The notes under the pieces are model-generated. The model saw only the letters and a list, made by a program, of their open reading frames with translations, had not been told where the DNA came from and did no database searches. Made by a program: the position numbers and the translations under genes. Shown piece after piece: positions 1 through 13,436 of a DNA stretch of 64,000 nucleotides. The stretch lies in NCBI GenBank assembly GCA_031769625.1, contig JAUIMM010000699.1, forward strand, positions 992,001 through 1,056,000, given 5' to 3'. The first letter of the stretch is position 1. Each line of letters opens with the position of its first letter. The stretch is from Taudactylus pleione. Taxonomy: Eukaryota; Chordata; Amphibia; Anura; Myobatrachidae.

Positions 1-184
1 TGGTTTTTCTCCCATGTTGCGTTTAAGAGAAAACATCAATTGCTCGTTTTAGGCCAAAATGCATTGAAAGCAATGGAAACAACAAAAGTGCAAACTTTGT
101 GATATCTCCTCTCGTACCAAACCCAGACAGCTCAAAATTTCACTGGATGTGTTGAAGACCAAGAGCCACAAATATAATGTGAAA
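1..184. repeat. Reference monomer (first complete copy)
   Basis: This unit is used here to give monomer coordinates. Landmarks in order are a T5 tract at 4-8, a CpG at 20-21, an A4 tract near 30-33, a variable box at 35-46 (with a CpG at 45-46), the palindrome AATGCATT at 58-65, the stem CATTG/CAATG at 62-66 and 71-75, a CpG site at 89-90 (TG in this copy, CG in most), GATATC at 101-106, a short A/T run near 134-140, and CACA-AA-TGTG near 166-177 in the consensus. This copy belongs to the marker subtype with catcaattgctcg in the variable box. Confidence 0.95.
58..75. other. Dyad cluster: AATGCATT and CATTG-loop-CAATG
   Basis: An 8-bp palindrome (58-65) overlaps a stem of CATTG (62-66) and CAATG (71-75) with the loop AAAG. 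Both recur in most monomers. The loop varies with the stem kept (aatc near 11,845 and 15,525; aatg near 62,035). The stem is broken in the gaaaggaatgg and gaaaataatg monomers. Short dyads are a known feature of satellites that lack a CENP-B box; a role here is not shown. Confidence 0.8.
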
Positions 185-1017
185 TGGTTTTTCCCCCATG
201 TTGCGTTTAAGAGAAAACAGCAAATGCAAGTTTTAGGCCAAAATGCATTGAAAGCAATGGAAATAACAAATGCGCATACTTTGTGATATCTCCTCTTGTA
301 GCAAACACAGACAGCTCAAAATTTCACTGGATGTGTTGAAGACCAAGACCCACAAATGTGATGTGAAATGGTTTTTCTCCCATGTTGCGTTTGAGAGAAA
401 ACAGCAAATGCTCGTTTTATGCCAAAATGCATTGAAAGCAATGAAAACAACAAAAGCGCATACTTTGTGATATCTCCTCTTGTAGCAAACACAGACAGCT
501 TAAAATTTCACTGGATGTGTTGAAGACCAAGACCCACATATGTGATGTGAAATGGTTTTTCTCCCATGTTGCGTTTAAGAGAAAACAGCAAATGCACGTT
601 TTAGGCCAAAATGCATTGAAAGCAATGAAAACAACAAAAGCGCATACTTTGTGATATCTCCTCTTGTAGCAAACACAGACAGCTCAAAATTTCACTGGAT
701 GTGTTGAAGACCAAGACCCACAAATGTGATGTGAAATGGTTTTTCTCCTATGTTGCGTTTAAGAGAAAACAGCAAATGCACGTTTTAGGCCAAAATGCAT
801 TGAAAGCAATGGAAACAACAAAAGCGCATACTTTGTGATATCTCCTCTTGTAGCAAACACAGACAGCTCAAAATTTCACTGGATCTGTTGAAGACCAAGA
901 CCCACAAATGTGATGTGAAATGGTTTTTCTCCCATGTTGCATTTAAGAGAAAACAGCAAATGCACGTTTTAGGCCAAAATGCATTGAAAGCAATGGAAAC
1001 AACAAAAGTGCATACTT

Positions 1018-4000
1018 TGTGATATCTCCTCTTGTAGCAAACACAGACAGCTCAAAATTTCACTGGATGTGTTGAAGACCAAGACCCACAAATATGATGT
1101 GAAAAGGTTTTTCTCAAATGTGGCGTTTAAGAGAAAACAGCAAATGCACGTTTTAGGCCAAAATGCATTGAAAGCAATGGAAACAACAAAAGCGCATACT
1201 TTGTGATATCTCCTCTTGTAGCAAACAAAGACAGCTCAAAATTTCACTGGATGTGTTGAAGACCAAGACCCACAAATGTGATGTGAAATGGTTTTTCTCC
1301 CATGTTGCGTTTAAGAGAAAACAGCAAATGCTCGTTTTAGGCCAAAATGCATTGAAAGCAATGAAAACAACAAAAGCGCATACTTTGTGATATCTCCTCT
1401 TGTAGCAAACACAGACAGCTCAAAATTTCACTTGATGTGTTGAAGACCAAGACCCACAAATGTGATGTGAAATGGTTTTTCTCCCATGTTGCGTTTAAGA
1501 GAAAACAGCAAATGCAAGTTTTAGGCCAAAATGCATTGAAAGCAATGGAAATAACAAAAGTTCAAACTTTGTGATATCTCCTCTTGTAGCAAACACAGAC
1601 AGCTCAAAATTTCACTGGATGTGTTGAAGACCAAGACCCACAGATGTGATGTGAAATGGTTTTTCTCCCATGTTGCGTTTAAGAGAAAACAGCAAATGCA
1701 CGTTTTAGGCCAAAATGCATTGAAAGCAATGAAAACAACAAAAGCGCATACTTTGTGATATCTCCTGTTGTAGCAAACACAGACAGCTCAAAATTTCACT
1801 GGATGTGTTGAAGACCAAGACCCACAAATGTGATGTGAAATGGTTTTTCTCCCATGTTGCATTTAAGAGAAAACAGCAAATGCACGTTTTAGGCCAAAAT
1901 GCATTGAAAGCAATGGAAACAACAAAAGTGCATACTTTGTGATATCTCCTCTTGTAGCAAACACAGACAGCTCAAAATTTCACTGGATGTGTTGAAGACC
2001 AAGACCCACAAATGTGATGTGAAATGGTTTTTCTCACATGTTGCGTTTAAGAGAAAACAGCAAATGCACGTTTTAGGCCAAAATGCATTGAAAGCAATGG
2101 AAACAACAAAAGCGCATACTTTGTGTTATCTCCTCTTGTAGCAAACACAGACAGCTCAAAATTTCACTGGATGTGTTGAAGACCAAAACCCACAAATGTG
2201 ATGTGAAATGGTTTTTCTCCCATGTTGCGTTTAAGAGAAAACAGCAAATGCAAGTTTTAGGCCAAAATGCATTGAAAGCAATGGAAATAACAAAAGCGCA
2301 TACTTTGTGATATCTCCTCTTGTAGCAAACACAGACAGCTGAAAATTTCACTGGATGTGTTGAAGACCAAGACCCACAAATGTGATGTGAAATGGTTTTT
2401 CTCCCATGTTGCGTTTAAGAGAAAACAGCAAATGCTCGTTTTAGGCCAAAATGCATTGAAAGCAATGAAAACAACAAAAGCGCATACTTTGTGATATCTC
2501 CTCTTGTAGCAAACACAGACAGCTCAAAATTTCACTTGATGTGTTGAATGAAGACCAAGACCCACAAATGTGATGTGAAATGGTTTTTCTCCCATGTTGC
2601 GTTTAAGAGAAAACAGCAAATGCAAGTTTTAGGCCAAAATGCATTGAAAGCAATGGAAGTAACAAAAGTTCAAACTTTGTGATATCTCCTCTTGTAGCAA
2701 ACACAGACAGCTCAAAATTTCACTGGATGTGTTGAAGACCAAGACCCACAAATATGATGTGAAAAGGTTTTTCTCAAATGTGGCGTTTAAGAGAAAACAG
2801 CAAATGCACGTTTTAGGCCAAAATGCATTGAAAGCAATGGAAACAACAAAAGCGCATACTTTGTGATATCTCCTCTTGTAGCAAACAAAGACAGCTCAAA
2901 ATTTCACTGGATGTGTTGAAGACCAAGACCCACAAATGTGATGTGAAATGGTTTTTCTCCCATGTTGCATTTAAGAGAAAACAGCAAATGCTCGTTTTAG
3001 GCCAAAATGCATTGAAAGCAATGAAAACAACAAAAGCGCATACTTTGTGATATCTCCTCTTGTAGCAAACACAGACAGCTCAAAATTTCACTTGATGTGT
3101 TGAAGACCAAGACCCACAAATGTGATGTGAAATGGTTTTTCTCCCATGTTGCGTTTAAGAGAAAACAGCAAATGCAAGTTTTAGGCCAAAATGCATTGAA
3201 AGCAATGGAAATAACAAAAGTTCAAACTTTGTGATATCTCCTCTTGTAGCAAACACAGACAGCTCAAAATTTCACTGGATGTGTTGAAGACCAAGACCCA
3301 CAGATGTGATGTGAAATGGTTTTTCTCCCATGTTGCGTTTAAGAGAAAACAGCAAATGCACGTTTTAGGCCAAAATGCATTGAAAGCAATGAAAACAACA
3401 AAAGCGCATACTTTGTGATATCTCCTGTTGTAGCAAACACAGACAGCTCAAAATTTCACTGGATGTGTTGAAGACCAAGACCCACAAATGTGATGTGAAA
3501 TGGTTTTTCTCCCATGTTGCATTTAAGAGAAAACAGCAAATGCACGTTTTAGGCCAAAATGCATTGAAAGCAATGGAAACAACAAAAGTGCATACTTTGT
3601 GATATCTCCTCTTGTAGCAAACACAGACAGCTCAAAATTTCACTGGATGTGTTGAAGACCAAGACCCACAAATGTGATGTGAAATGGTTTTTCTCACATG
3701 TTGCGTTTAAGAGAAAACAGCAAATGCACGTTTTAGGCCAAAATGCATTGAAAGCAATGGAAACAACAAAAGCGCATACTTTGTGTTATCTCCTCTTGTA
3801 GCAAACACAGACAGCTCAAAATTTCACTGGATGTGTTGAAGACCAAAACCCACAAATGTGATGTGAAATGGTTTTTCTCCCATGTTGCGTTTAAGAGAAA
3901 ACAGCAAATGCAAGTTTTAGGCCAAAATGCATTGAAAGCAATGGAAATAACAAAAGCGCATACTTTGTGATATCTCCTCTTGTAGCAAACACAGACAGCT

Positions 4001-4151
4001 GAAAATTTCACTGGATGTGTTGAAGACCAAGACCCACAAATGTGATGTGAAATGGTTTTTCTCCCATGTTGCGTTTAAGAGAAAACAGCAAATGCAAGTT
4101 TTAGGCCAAAATGCATTGAAAGCAATGGAAGTAACAAAAGTTCAAACTTTG
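1018..4151. repeat. Internal tandem duplication within block 1 (9 and 8 monomers)
   Basis: The stretch from about 1,018 to 2,434 reappears at about 2,678 to 4,094, offset 1,660 bp (nine monomers plus 4). Shared diagnostic variants occur in the same order: gtttttctcaaatgtggcg, tagcaaacaaagacag, aaaagttcaaac, cccacagatg, tctcctgttgtag, tcacatgttg, ttgtgttatc and cagctgaaaa. The second unit lacks one monomer, the 188-bp one with the TGAA duplication, so it is 1,472 bp (eight monomers) as judged by the gaagtaac variant at 2656 and 4128. Confidence 0.85.
2393..2580. repeat. 188-bp monomer with TGAA duplication (first)
   Basis: The usual gtgttgaagacc reads gtgttgaatgaagacc, a tandem duplication of TGAA at 2545-2548 and 2549-2552. 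It shifts the array phase by +4. The same change recurs at 18557-18564 after the same neighbouring variant (cacttgatgtg). Confidence 0.95.
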
Positions 4152-5156
4152 TGATATCTCCTCTTGTAGCAAACACAGACAGCTCAAAATTTCACTGGAT
4201 GTGTTGAAGACCAAGACCCACAAATGTGATGTGAAATGGTTTTTCTCCCATGTTGCATTTAAGAGAAAACAGCAAATGCACGTTTTAGGCCAAAATGCAT
4301 TGAAAGCAATGAAAACAACAAAAGCGCATACTTTGTGATATCTCCTGTTGTAGCAAACACAGACAGCTCAAAATTTCACTGGATGTGTTGAAGACCAAGA
4401 CCCACAAATGTGATGTGAAATGGTTTTTCTCCCATGTTGCATTTAAGAGAAAACAGCAAATGCACATTTTAGGCCAAAATGCATTGAAAGCAATGGAAAC
4501 AACAAAAGCGCATACTTTGTGATATCTCCTCTTGTAGCAAACACAGACAGCTCAAAATTTCACTGGATGTGTTGAAGACCAAGACCCACAAATGTGATGT
4601 GAAATGGTTTTTCTCCCATGTTGCGTTTAAGAGAAAACAGCAAATGCACGTTTTAGGCCAAAATGCATTAAAAGCAATGGAAACAACAAAAGCGCATACT
4701 TTGTGATATCTCCTCTTGTAGCAAACACAGACAGCTCAAAATTTCACTGGATGTGTTGAAGACCAAGACCCCCAAATGTGATGTGAAATGGTTTTTCTCC
4801 CATGTTGCGTTTAAGAGAAAACAGCAAATGCACGTTTTAGGCCAAAAAGCATTGAAAGCAATGGAAACAACAAAAGCGCATACTTTGTGTTATCTCCTCT
4901 TGTAGCAAACACAGACAGCTCAAAATTTCACTGGATGTGTTGAAGACCAAAACCCACAAATGTGATGTGAAATGGTTTTTCTCCAATGTTGCGTTTAAGA
5001 GAAAACAGCAAATGCAAGTTTTAGGCCAAAATGCATTGAAAGCAATGGAAATAACAAAAGCGCATACTTTGTGATATCTCCTCTTGTAGCAAACACAGAC
5101 AGCTCAAAATTTCACTGGATGTGTTGAAGACCAAGACCCACAAATGTGATGTGAAA

Positions 5157-7732
5157 TGGTTTTTCTCCCATGTTGCGTTTAAGAGAAAACATCAATTGCT
5201 CGTTTTAGGCCAAAATGCATTGAAAGCAATGGAAACAACAAAAGTGCAAACTTTGTGATATCTCCTCTCGTAGCAAACCCAGACAGCTCAAAATTTCACT
5301 GGATGTGTTGAAGACCAAGAGCCACAAATATAATGTGAAATGGTTTTTCTCCCATGTTGCGTTTAAGAGAAAACAGCAAATGCAAGTTTTAGGCCAAAAT
5401 GCATTGAAAGCAATGGAAATAACAAAAGCGCATACTTTGTGATATCTCCTCTTGTAGCAAACACAGACAGCTCAAAATTTCACTGGATGTGTTGAAGACC
5501 AAGACCCACAAATGTGATGTGAAATGGTTTTTCTCCCATGTTGCGTTTGAGAGAAAACAGCAAATGCTCGTTTTATGCCAAAATGCATTGAAAGCAATGA
5601 AAACAACAAAAGCGCATACTTTGTGATATCTCCTCTTGTAGCAAACACAGACAGCTTAAAATTTCACTGGATGTGTTGAAGACCAAGACCCACATATGTG
5701 ATGTGAAATGGTTTTTCTCCCATGTTGCGTTTAAGAGAAAACAGCAAATGCACGTTTTAGGCCAAAATGCATTGAAAGCAATGAAAACAACAAAAGCGCA
5801 TACTTTGTGATATCTCCTCTTGTAGCAAACACAGACAGCTCAAAATTTCACTGGATGTGTTGAAGACCAAGACCCACAAATGTGATGTGAAATGGTTTTT
5901 CTCCCATGTTGCGTTTAAGAGAAAACAGCAAATGCACGTTTTAGGCCAAAATGCATTGAAAGCAATGGAAACAACAAAAGCGCATACTTTGTGATATCTC
6001 CTCTTGTAGCAAACACAGACAGCTCAAAATTTCACTGGATCTGTTGAAGACCAAGACCCACAAATGTGATGTGAAATGGTTTTTCTCCCATGTTGCATTT
6101 AAGAGAAAACAGCAAATGCACGTTTTAGGCCAAAATGCATTGAAAGCAATGGAAACAACAAAAGTGCATACTTTGTGATATCTCCTCTTGTAGCAAACAC
6201 AGACAGCTCAAAATTTCACTGGATGTGTTGAAGACCAAGACCCACAAATATGATGTGAAAATGTTTTTCTCAAATGTGGCGTTTAAGAGAAAACAGCAAA
6301 TGCACGTTTTAGGCCAAAATGCATTGAAAGCAATGGAAACAACAAAAGCGCATACTTTGTGATATCTCCTCTTGTAGCAAACAAAGACAGCTCAAAATTT
6401 CACTGGATGTGTTGAAGACCAAGACCCACAAATGTGATGTGAAATGGTTTTTCTCCCATGTTGCGTTTAAGAGAAAATAGCAAATGCTCGTTTTAGGCCA
6501 AAATGCATTGAAAGCAATGAAAACAACAAAAGCGCATACTTTGTGATATCTCCTCTTGTAGCAAACACAGACAGCTCAAAATTTCACTAGATGTGTTGAA
6601 GACCAAGACCCACAAATGTGATGTGAAATGGTTTTTCTCCCATGTTGCGTTTAAGAGAAAACAGCAAATGCAAGTTTTAGGCCAAAATGCATTGAAAGCA
6701 ATGGAAATAACAAAAGTTCAAACTTTGTGATATCTCCTCTTGTAGCAAACACAGACAGCTCAAAATTTCACTGGATGTGTTGAAGACCAAGACCCACAGA
6801 TGTGATGTGAAATGGTTTTTCTCCCATGTTGCGTTTAAGAGAAAACAGCAAATGCACGTTTTAGGCCAAAATGCATTGAAAGCAATGAAAACAACAAAAG
6901 CGCATACTTTGTGATATCTCCTGTTGTAGCAAACACAGACAGCTCAAAATTTCACTGGATGTGTTGAAGACCAAGACCCACAAATGTGATGTGAAATGGT
7001 TTTTCTCCCATGTTGCATTTAAGAGAAAACAGCAAATGCACGTTTTAGGCCAAAATGCATTGAAAGCAATGGAAACAACAAAAGTGCATACTTTGTGATA
7101 TCTCCTCTTGTAGCAAACACAGACAGCTCAAAATTTCACTGGATGTGTTGAAGACCAAGACCCACAAATGTGATGTGAAATGGTTTTTCTCACATGTTGC
7201 GTTTAAGAGAAAATAGCAAATGCACGTTTTAGGCCAAAATGCATTGAAAGCAATGGAAACAACAAAAGCGAATACTTTGTGTTATCTCCTCTTGTAGCAA
7301 ACACAGACAGCTCAAAATTTCACTGGATGTGTTGAAGACCAAAACCCACAAATGTGATGTGAAATGGTTTTTCTCCCATGTTGCGTTTAAGAGAAAACAG
7401 CAAATGCAAGTTTTAGGCCAAAATGCATTGAAAGCAATGGAAATAACAAAAGCGCATACTTTGTGATATCTCCTCTTGTAGCAAACACAGACAGCTAAAA
7501 ATTTCACTGGATGTGTTGAAGACCAAGACCCACAAATGTGATGTGAAATGGTTTTTCTCCCATGTTGCGTTTAAGAGAAAACAGCAAATGCTCGTTTTAG
7601 GCCAAAATGCATTGAAAGCAATGAAAACAACAAAAGCGCATACTTTGTGATATCTCCTCTTGTAGCAAAAACAGACAGCTCAAAATTTCACTGGATGTGT
7701 TGAAGACCAAAACCCACAAATGTGATGTGAAA
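5157..7732. repeat. Region 1 HOR block 2 (14 monomers)
   Basis: Starts with the catcaattgctcg marker monomer and runs exactly 2,576 bp (14 x 184) to the next marker. The opening monomers follow block 1 in order: ctcgtagcaaaccc, then ccaagagccacaaatataatg, then gtttgagagaaaac with ttatgccaaaatg. It keeps one copy of the gtttttctcaaatgtggcg monomer near 6,257. It ends in a monomer with cagctaaaaa where block 1 has cagctgaaaa. Confidence 0.85.
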
Positions 7733-9572
7733 TGGTTTTTCTCCCATGTTGCGTTTAAGAGAAAACATCAATTGCTCGTTTTAGGCCAAAATGCATTGAA
7801 AGCAATGGAAACAACAAAAGTGCAAACTTTGTGATATCTCCTCTCGTAGCAAACCCAGACAGCTCAAAATTTCACTGGATGTGTTGAAGACGAAGAGCCA
7901 CAAATATAATGTGAAATGGTTTTTCTCCCATGTTGCGTTTAAGAGAAAACAGCAAATGCAAGTTTTAGGCCAAAATGCATTGAAAGCAATGGAAATAACA
8001 AAAGCGCATACTTTGTGATATCTCCTCTTGTAGCAAACACAGACAGCTCAAAATTTCACTGGATGTGTTGAAGACCAAGACCCACAAATGTGATGTGAAA
8101 TGGTTTTTCTCCCATGTTGCGTTTGAGAGAAAACAGCAAATGCTCGTTTTATGCCAAAATGCATTGAAAGCAATGAAAACAACAAAAGCGCATACTTTGT
8201 GATATCTCCTCTTGTAGCAAACACAGACAGCTTAAAATTTCACTGGATGTGTTGAAGACCAAGACCCACAAATGTGATGTGAAATGGTTTTTCTCCCATG
8301 TTGCGTTTAAGAGAAAACAGCAAATGCACGTTTTAGGCCAAAATGCATTGAAAGCAATGAAAACAACAAAAGCGCATACTTTGTGATATCTCCTCTTGTA
8401 GCAAACACAGACAGCTCAAAATTTCACTGGATGTGTTGAAGACCAAGACCCACAAATGTGATGTGAAATGGTTTTTCTCCCATGTTGCGTTTAAGAGAAA
8501 ACAGCAAATGCACGTTTTAGGCCAAAATGCATTGAAAGCAATGGAAACAACAAAAGCGCATACTTTGTGATATCTCCTCTTGTAGCAAACACAGACAGCT
8601 CAAAATTTCACTTGATGTGTTGAAGACCAAGACCCACGAATGTGATGTGAAATTGTTTTTCTCCCATGTTGCGTTTAAGAGAAAACAGCAAATGCAAGTT
8701 TTAGGCCAAAATGCATTGAAAGCAATGGAAATAACAAAAGTTCAAACTTTGTGATATCTCCTCTTGTAGCAAATACAGACAGCTCAAAATTTCACTGGAT
8801 GTGTTGAAGACCAAGACCCACAGATGTGATGTGAAATTGTTTTTCTCCCATGTTGCGTTTAAGAGAAAACAGCAAATGCACGTTTTAGGCCAAAATGCAT
8901 TGAAAGCAATGAAAACAACAAAAGCGCATACTTTGTGATATCTCCTGTTGTAGCAAACACAGACAGCTCAAAATTTCACTGGATGTGTTGAAGACCAAGA
9001 CCCACAAATGTGATGTGAAATGGTTTTTCTCACATGTTGCGTTTAAGAGAAAACAGCAAATGCACGTTTTAGGCCAAAATGCATTGAAAGCAATGGAAAC
9101 AACAAAAGCGCATACTTTGTGTTATCTCCTCTTGTAGCAAACACAGACAGCTCAAAATTTCACTGGATGTGTTGAAGACCAAAACCCACAAATGTGATGT
9201 GAAATGGTTTTTCTCCCATGTTGCGTTTAAGAGAAAACAGCAAATGCAAGTTTTAGGCCAAAATGCATTGAAAGCAATGGAAATAACAAAAGCGCATACT
9301 TTGTGATATCTCCTCTTGTAGCAAACACAGACAGCTAAAAATTTCACTGGATGTGTTGAAGACCAAGACCCACAAATGTGATGTGAAATGGTTTTTCTCC
9401 CATGTTGCGTTTAAGAGAAAACAGCAAATGCTTGTTTTAGGCCAAAATGCATTGAAAGCAATGAAAACAACAAAAGCGCATACTTTGTGATATCTCCTCT
9501 TGTAGCAAACACAGACAGCTCAAAATTTCACTGGATGTGTTGAAGACCAAAAGCCACAAATGTGATGTGAAA
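7733..9572. repeat. Region 1 HOR block 3 (10 monomers)
   Basis: Exactly 1,840 bp (10 x 184) between catcaattgctcg markers at 7733 and 9573. It carries the gacgaagagcc variant of the second monomer, shared with blocks 4 and 5 but not with 1 and 2. It lacks the gtttttctcaaatgtggcg monomer, so it looks like a deletion derivative of the longer form. Confidence 0.85.
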
Positions 9573-12500
9573 TGGTTTTTCTCCCATGTTGCGTTTAAGA
9601 GAAAACATCAATTGCTCGTTTTAGGCCAAAATGCATTGAAAGCAATGGAAACAACAAAAGTGCAAACTTTGTGATATCTCCTCTCGTAGCAAACCCAGAC
9701 AGCTCAAAATTTCACTGGATGTGTTGAAGACGAAGAGCCACAAATATAATGTGAAATGGTTTTTCTCCCATGTTGCGTTTAAGAGAAAACAGCAAATGCA
9801 AGTTTTAGGCCAAAATGCATTGAAAGCAATGGAAATAACAAAAGCGCATACTTTGTGATATCTCCTCTTGTAGCAAACACAGACAGCTCAAAATTTCACT
9901 GGATGTGTTGAAGACCAAGACCCACAAATGTGATGTGAAATGGTTTTTCTCCCATGTTGCGTTTGAGAGAAAACAGCAAATGCTCGTTTTATGCCAAAAT
10001 GCATTGAAAGCAATGAAAACAACAAAAGCGCATACTTTGTGATATCTCCTCTTGTAGCAAACACAGACAGCTTAAAATTTCACTGGATGTGTTGAAGACC
10101 AAGACCCACAAATGTGATGTGAAATGGTTTTTCTCCCATGTTGCGTTTAAGAGAAAACAGCAAATGCACGTTTTAGGCCAAAATGCATTGAAAGCAATGA
10201 AAACAACAAAAGCGCATACTTTGTGATATCTCCTCTTGTAGCAAACACAGACAGCTCAAAATTTCACTGGATGTGTTGAAGACCAAGACCCACAAATGTG
10301 ATGTGAAATGGTTTTTCTCCCATGTTGCGTTTAAGAGAAAACAGCAAATGCACGTTTTAGGCCAAAATGCATTGAAAGCAATGGAAACAACAAAAGCGCA
10401 TACTTTGTGATATCTCCTCTTGTAGCAAACACAGACAGCTCAAAATTTCACTGGATGTGTTGAAGACCAAGACCCACAAATGTGATGTGAAATGGTTTTT
10501 CTCCCATGTTGCATTTAAGAGAAAACAGCAAATGCACGTTTTAGGCCAAAATGCATTGAAAGCAATGGAAACAACAAAAGCGCATACTTTGTGATATCTC
10601 CTCTTGTAGCAAACAAAGACAGCTCAAAATTTCACTGGATGTGTTGAAGACCAAGACCCACAAATGTGATGTGAAATGGTTTTTCTCCCATGTTGCGTTT
10701 AAGAGAAAACAGCAAATGCTCGTTTTAGGTCAAAATGCATTGAAAGCAATGAAAACAACAAAAGCGCATACTTTGTGATATCTCCTCTTGTAGCAAACAC
10801 AGACAGCTCAAAATTTCACTTGATGTGTTGAAGACCAAGACCCACGAATGTGATGTGAAATTGTTTTTCTCCCATGTTGCGTTTAAGAGAAAACAGCAAA
10901 TGCAAGTTTTAGGCCAAAATGCATTGAAAGCAATGGAAATAACAAAAGTTCAAACTTTGTGATATCTCCTCTTGTAGCAAACACAGACAGCTCAAAATTT
11001 CACTGGATGTGTTGAAGACCAAGACCCACAGATGTGATGTGAAATTGTTTTTCTCCCATGTTGCGTTTAAGAGAAAACAGCAAATGCACGTTTTAGGCCA
11101 AAATGCATTGAAAGCAATGAAAACAACAAAAGCGCATACTTTGTGATATCTCCTGTTGTAGCAAACACAGACAGCTCAAAATTTCACTGGATGTGTTGAA
11201 GACCAAGACCCACAAATGTGATGTGAAATGGTTTTTCTCCCATGTTGCATTTAAGAGAAAACAGCAAATGCACGTTTTAGGCCAAAATGCATTGAAAGCA
11301 ATGGAAACAACAAAAGTGCATACTTTGTGATATCTCCTCTTGTAGCAAACACAGACAGCTCAAAATTTCACTGGATGTGTTGAAGACCAAGACCCACAAA
11401 TGTGATGTGAAATGGTTTTTCTCCCATGTTGCATTTAAGAGAAAACAGCAAATGCATGTTTTAGGCCAAAATGCATTGAAAGCAATGGAAACAACAAAAT
11501 CGCATACTTTGTGTTATCTCCTCTTGTAGCAAACACAGACAGCTCAAAATTTCACTGGATGTGTTGAAGACCAAAACCCACAAATGTGATGTGAAATGGT
11601 TTTTCTCCCATGTTGCGTTTAAGAGAAAACAGCAAATGCAAGTTTTAGGCCAAAATGCATTGAAAGCAATGGAAATAACAAAAGCGCATACTTTGTGATA
11701 TCTCCTCTTGTAGCAAACACAGACAGCTCAAAATTTCACTGGATGTGTTGAAGACCAAAACCCACAAATTTGATGTGAAATGGTTTTTCTCCCATGTTGC
11801 GTTTAAGAGAAAACAGCAAATGCTCATTTTAGGCCAAAATGCATTGAATCCAATGGAAACAACAAAAGTGCATACTTTGTGATATCTCCTCTTGTAGCAA
11901 ACACAGACAGCTCAAAATTTCACTGGATGTGTTGAAGACCAAGACCCACAAATATGATGTGAAAAGGTTTTTCTCAAATGTGGCGTTTAAGAGAAAACAG
12001 CAAATGCACGTTTTAGGCCAAAATGCATTGAAAGCAATGGAAACAACAAAAGTGCATACTTTGTGATATCTCCTCTTGTAGCAAACAAAGACAGCTCAAA
12101 ATTTCACTGGATGTGTTGAAGACCAAGACCCACAAATGTGATGTGAAATGGTTTTTCTCCCATGTTGCGTTTAAGAGAAAACAGCAAATGCTCGTTTTAG
12201 GCCAAAATGCATTGAAAGCAATGAAAACAACAAAAGCGCATACTTTGTGATATCTCCTCTTGTAGCAAACACAGACAGCTCAAAATTTCACTTGATGTGT
12301 TGAAGACCAAGACCCACAAATGTGATGTGAAATGGTTTTTCTCCCATGTTGCGTTTAAGAGAAAACAGCAAATGCAAGTTTTAGGCCAAAATGCATTGAA
12401 AGCAATGGAAATAACAAAAGTTCAAACTTTGTGATATCTCCTCTTGTAGCAAACACAGACAGCTCAAAATTTCACTGGATGTGTTGAAGACCAAGACCCA

Positions 12501-13436
12501 CAGATGTGATGTGAAATGGTTTTTCTCCCATGTTGCGTTTAAGAGAAAACAGCAAATGCACGTTTTAGGCCAAAATGCATTGAAAGCAATGAAAACAACA
12601 AAAGCGCATACTTTGTGATATCTCCTGTTGTAGCAAACACAGACAGCTCAAAATTTCACTGGATGTGTTGAAGACCAAGACCCACAAATGTGATGTGAAA
12701 TGGTTTTTCTCCCATGTTGCATTTAAGAGAAAACAGCAAATGCACGTTTTAGGCCAAAATGCATTGAAAGCAATGGAAACAACAAAAGTGCATACTTTGT
12801 GATATCTCCTCTTGTAGCAAACACAGACAGCTCAAAATTTCACTGGATGTGTTGAAGACCAAGACCCACAAATGTGATGTGAAATGGTTTTTCTCACATG
12901 TTGCGTTTAAGAGAAAACAGCAAATACACGTTTTAGGCCAAAATGCATTGAAAGCAATGGAAACAACAAAAGCGCATACTTTGTGTTATCTCCTCTTGTA
13001 GCAAACACAGACAGCTCAAAATTTCACTGGATGTGTTGAAGACCAAAACCCACAAATGTGATGTGAAATGGTTTTTCTCCCATGTTGCATTTAAGAGAAA
13101 ACAGCAAATGCAAGTTTTAGGCCAAAATGCATTGAAAGCAATGGAAATAACAAAAGCGCATACTTTGTGATATCTCCTCTTGTAGCAAACACAGACAGCT
13201 AAAAATTTCACTGGATGTGTTGAAGACCAAGACCCACAAATGTGATGTGAAATGGTTTTTCTCCCATGTTGCGTTTAAGAGAAAACAGCAAATGCTCGTT
13301 TTAGGCCAAAATGCATTGAAAGCAATGAAAACAACAAAAGCGCATACTTTGTGATATCTCCTCTTGTAGCAAACACAGACAGCTCAAAATTTCACTGGAT
13401 GTGTTGAAGACCAAAACCCACAAATGTGATGTGAAA
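9573..13436. repeat. Region 1 HOR block 4 (21 monomers)
   Basis: 3,864 bp (21 x 184) between markers at 9573 and 13437. The first half follows block 3, including cccacgaatg with gaaattg near 10,842. The second half includes a monomer with gcattgaatccaatgg near 11,840 and then a segment resembling the 1.0-2.4 kb part of block 1. Confidence 0.82.

Larger units (their letters stand above)
1..5156. repeat. Region 1 HOR block 1 (28 monomers + 4 bp)
   Basis: Begins with the catcaattgctcg marker monomer, followed by one with ctcgtaccaaaccc and ccaagagccacaaatataatg. The first five to six monomers match the start of the next block at an offset of 5,156 bp, equal to 28 monomers plus the 4-bp TGAA duplication at 2545-2552. 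The block is longer than its neighbours partly because it holds an internal duplication (about 1,018-2,434 repeated at about 2,678-4,094). Confidence 0.85.

Noticed and set aside
1..184. tRNA- or 5S-derived origin of the monomer
   Set aside because: No A-box or B-box (GGTTCGAATCC-like) promoter motif and no cloverleaf could be found in the monomer on either strand.
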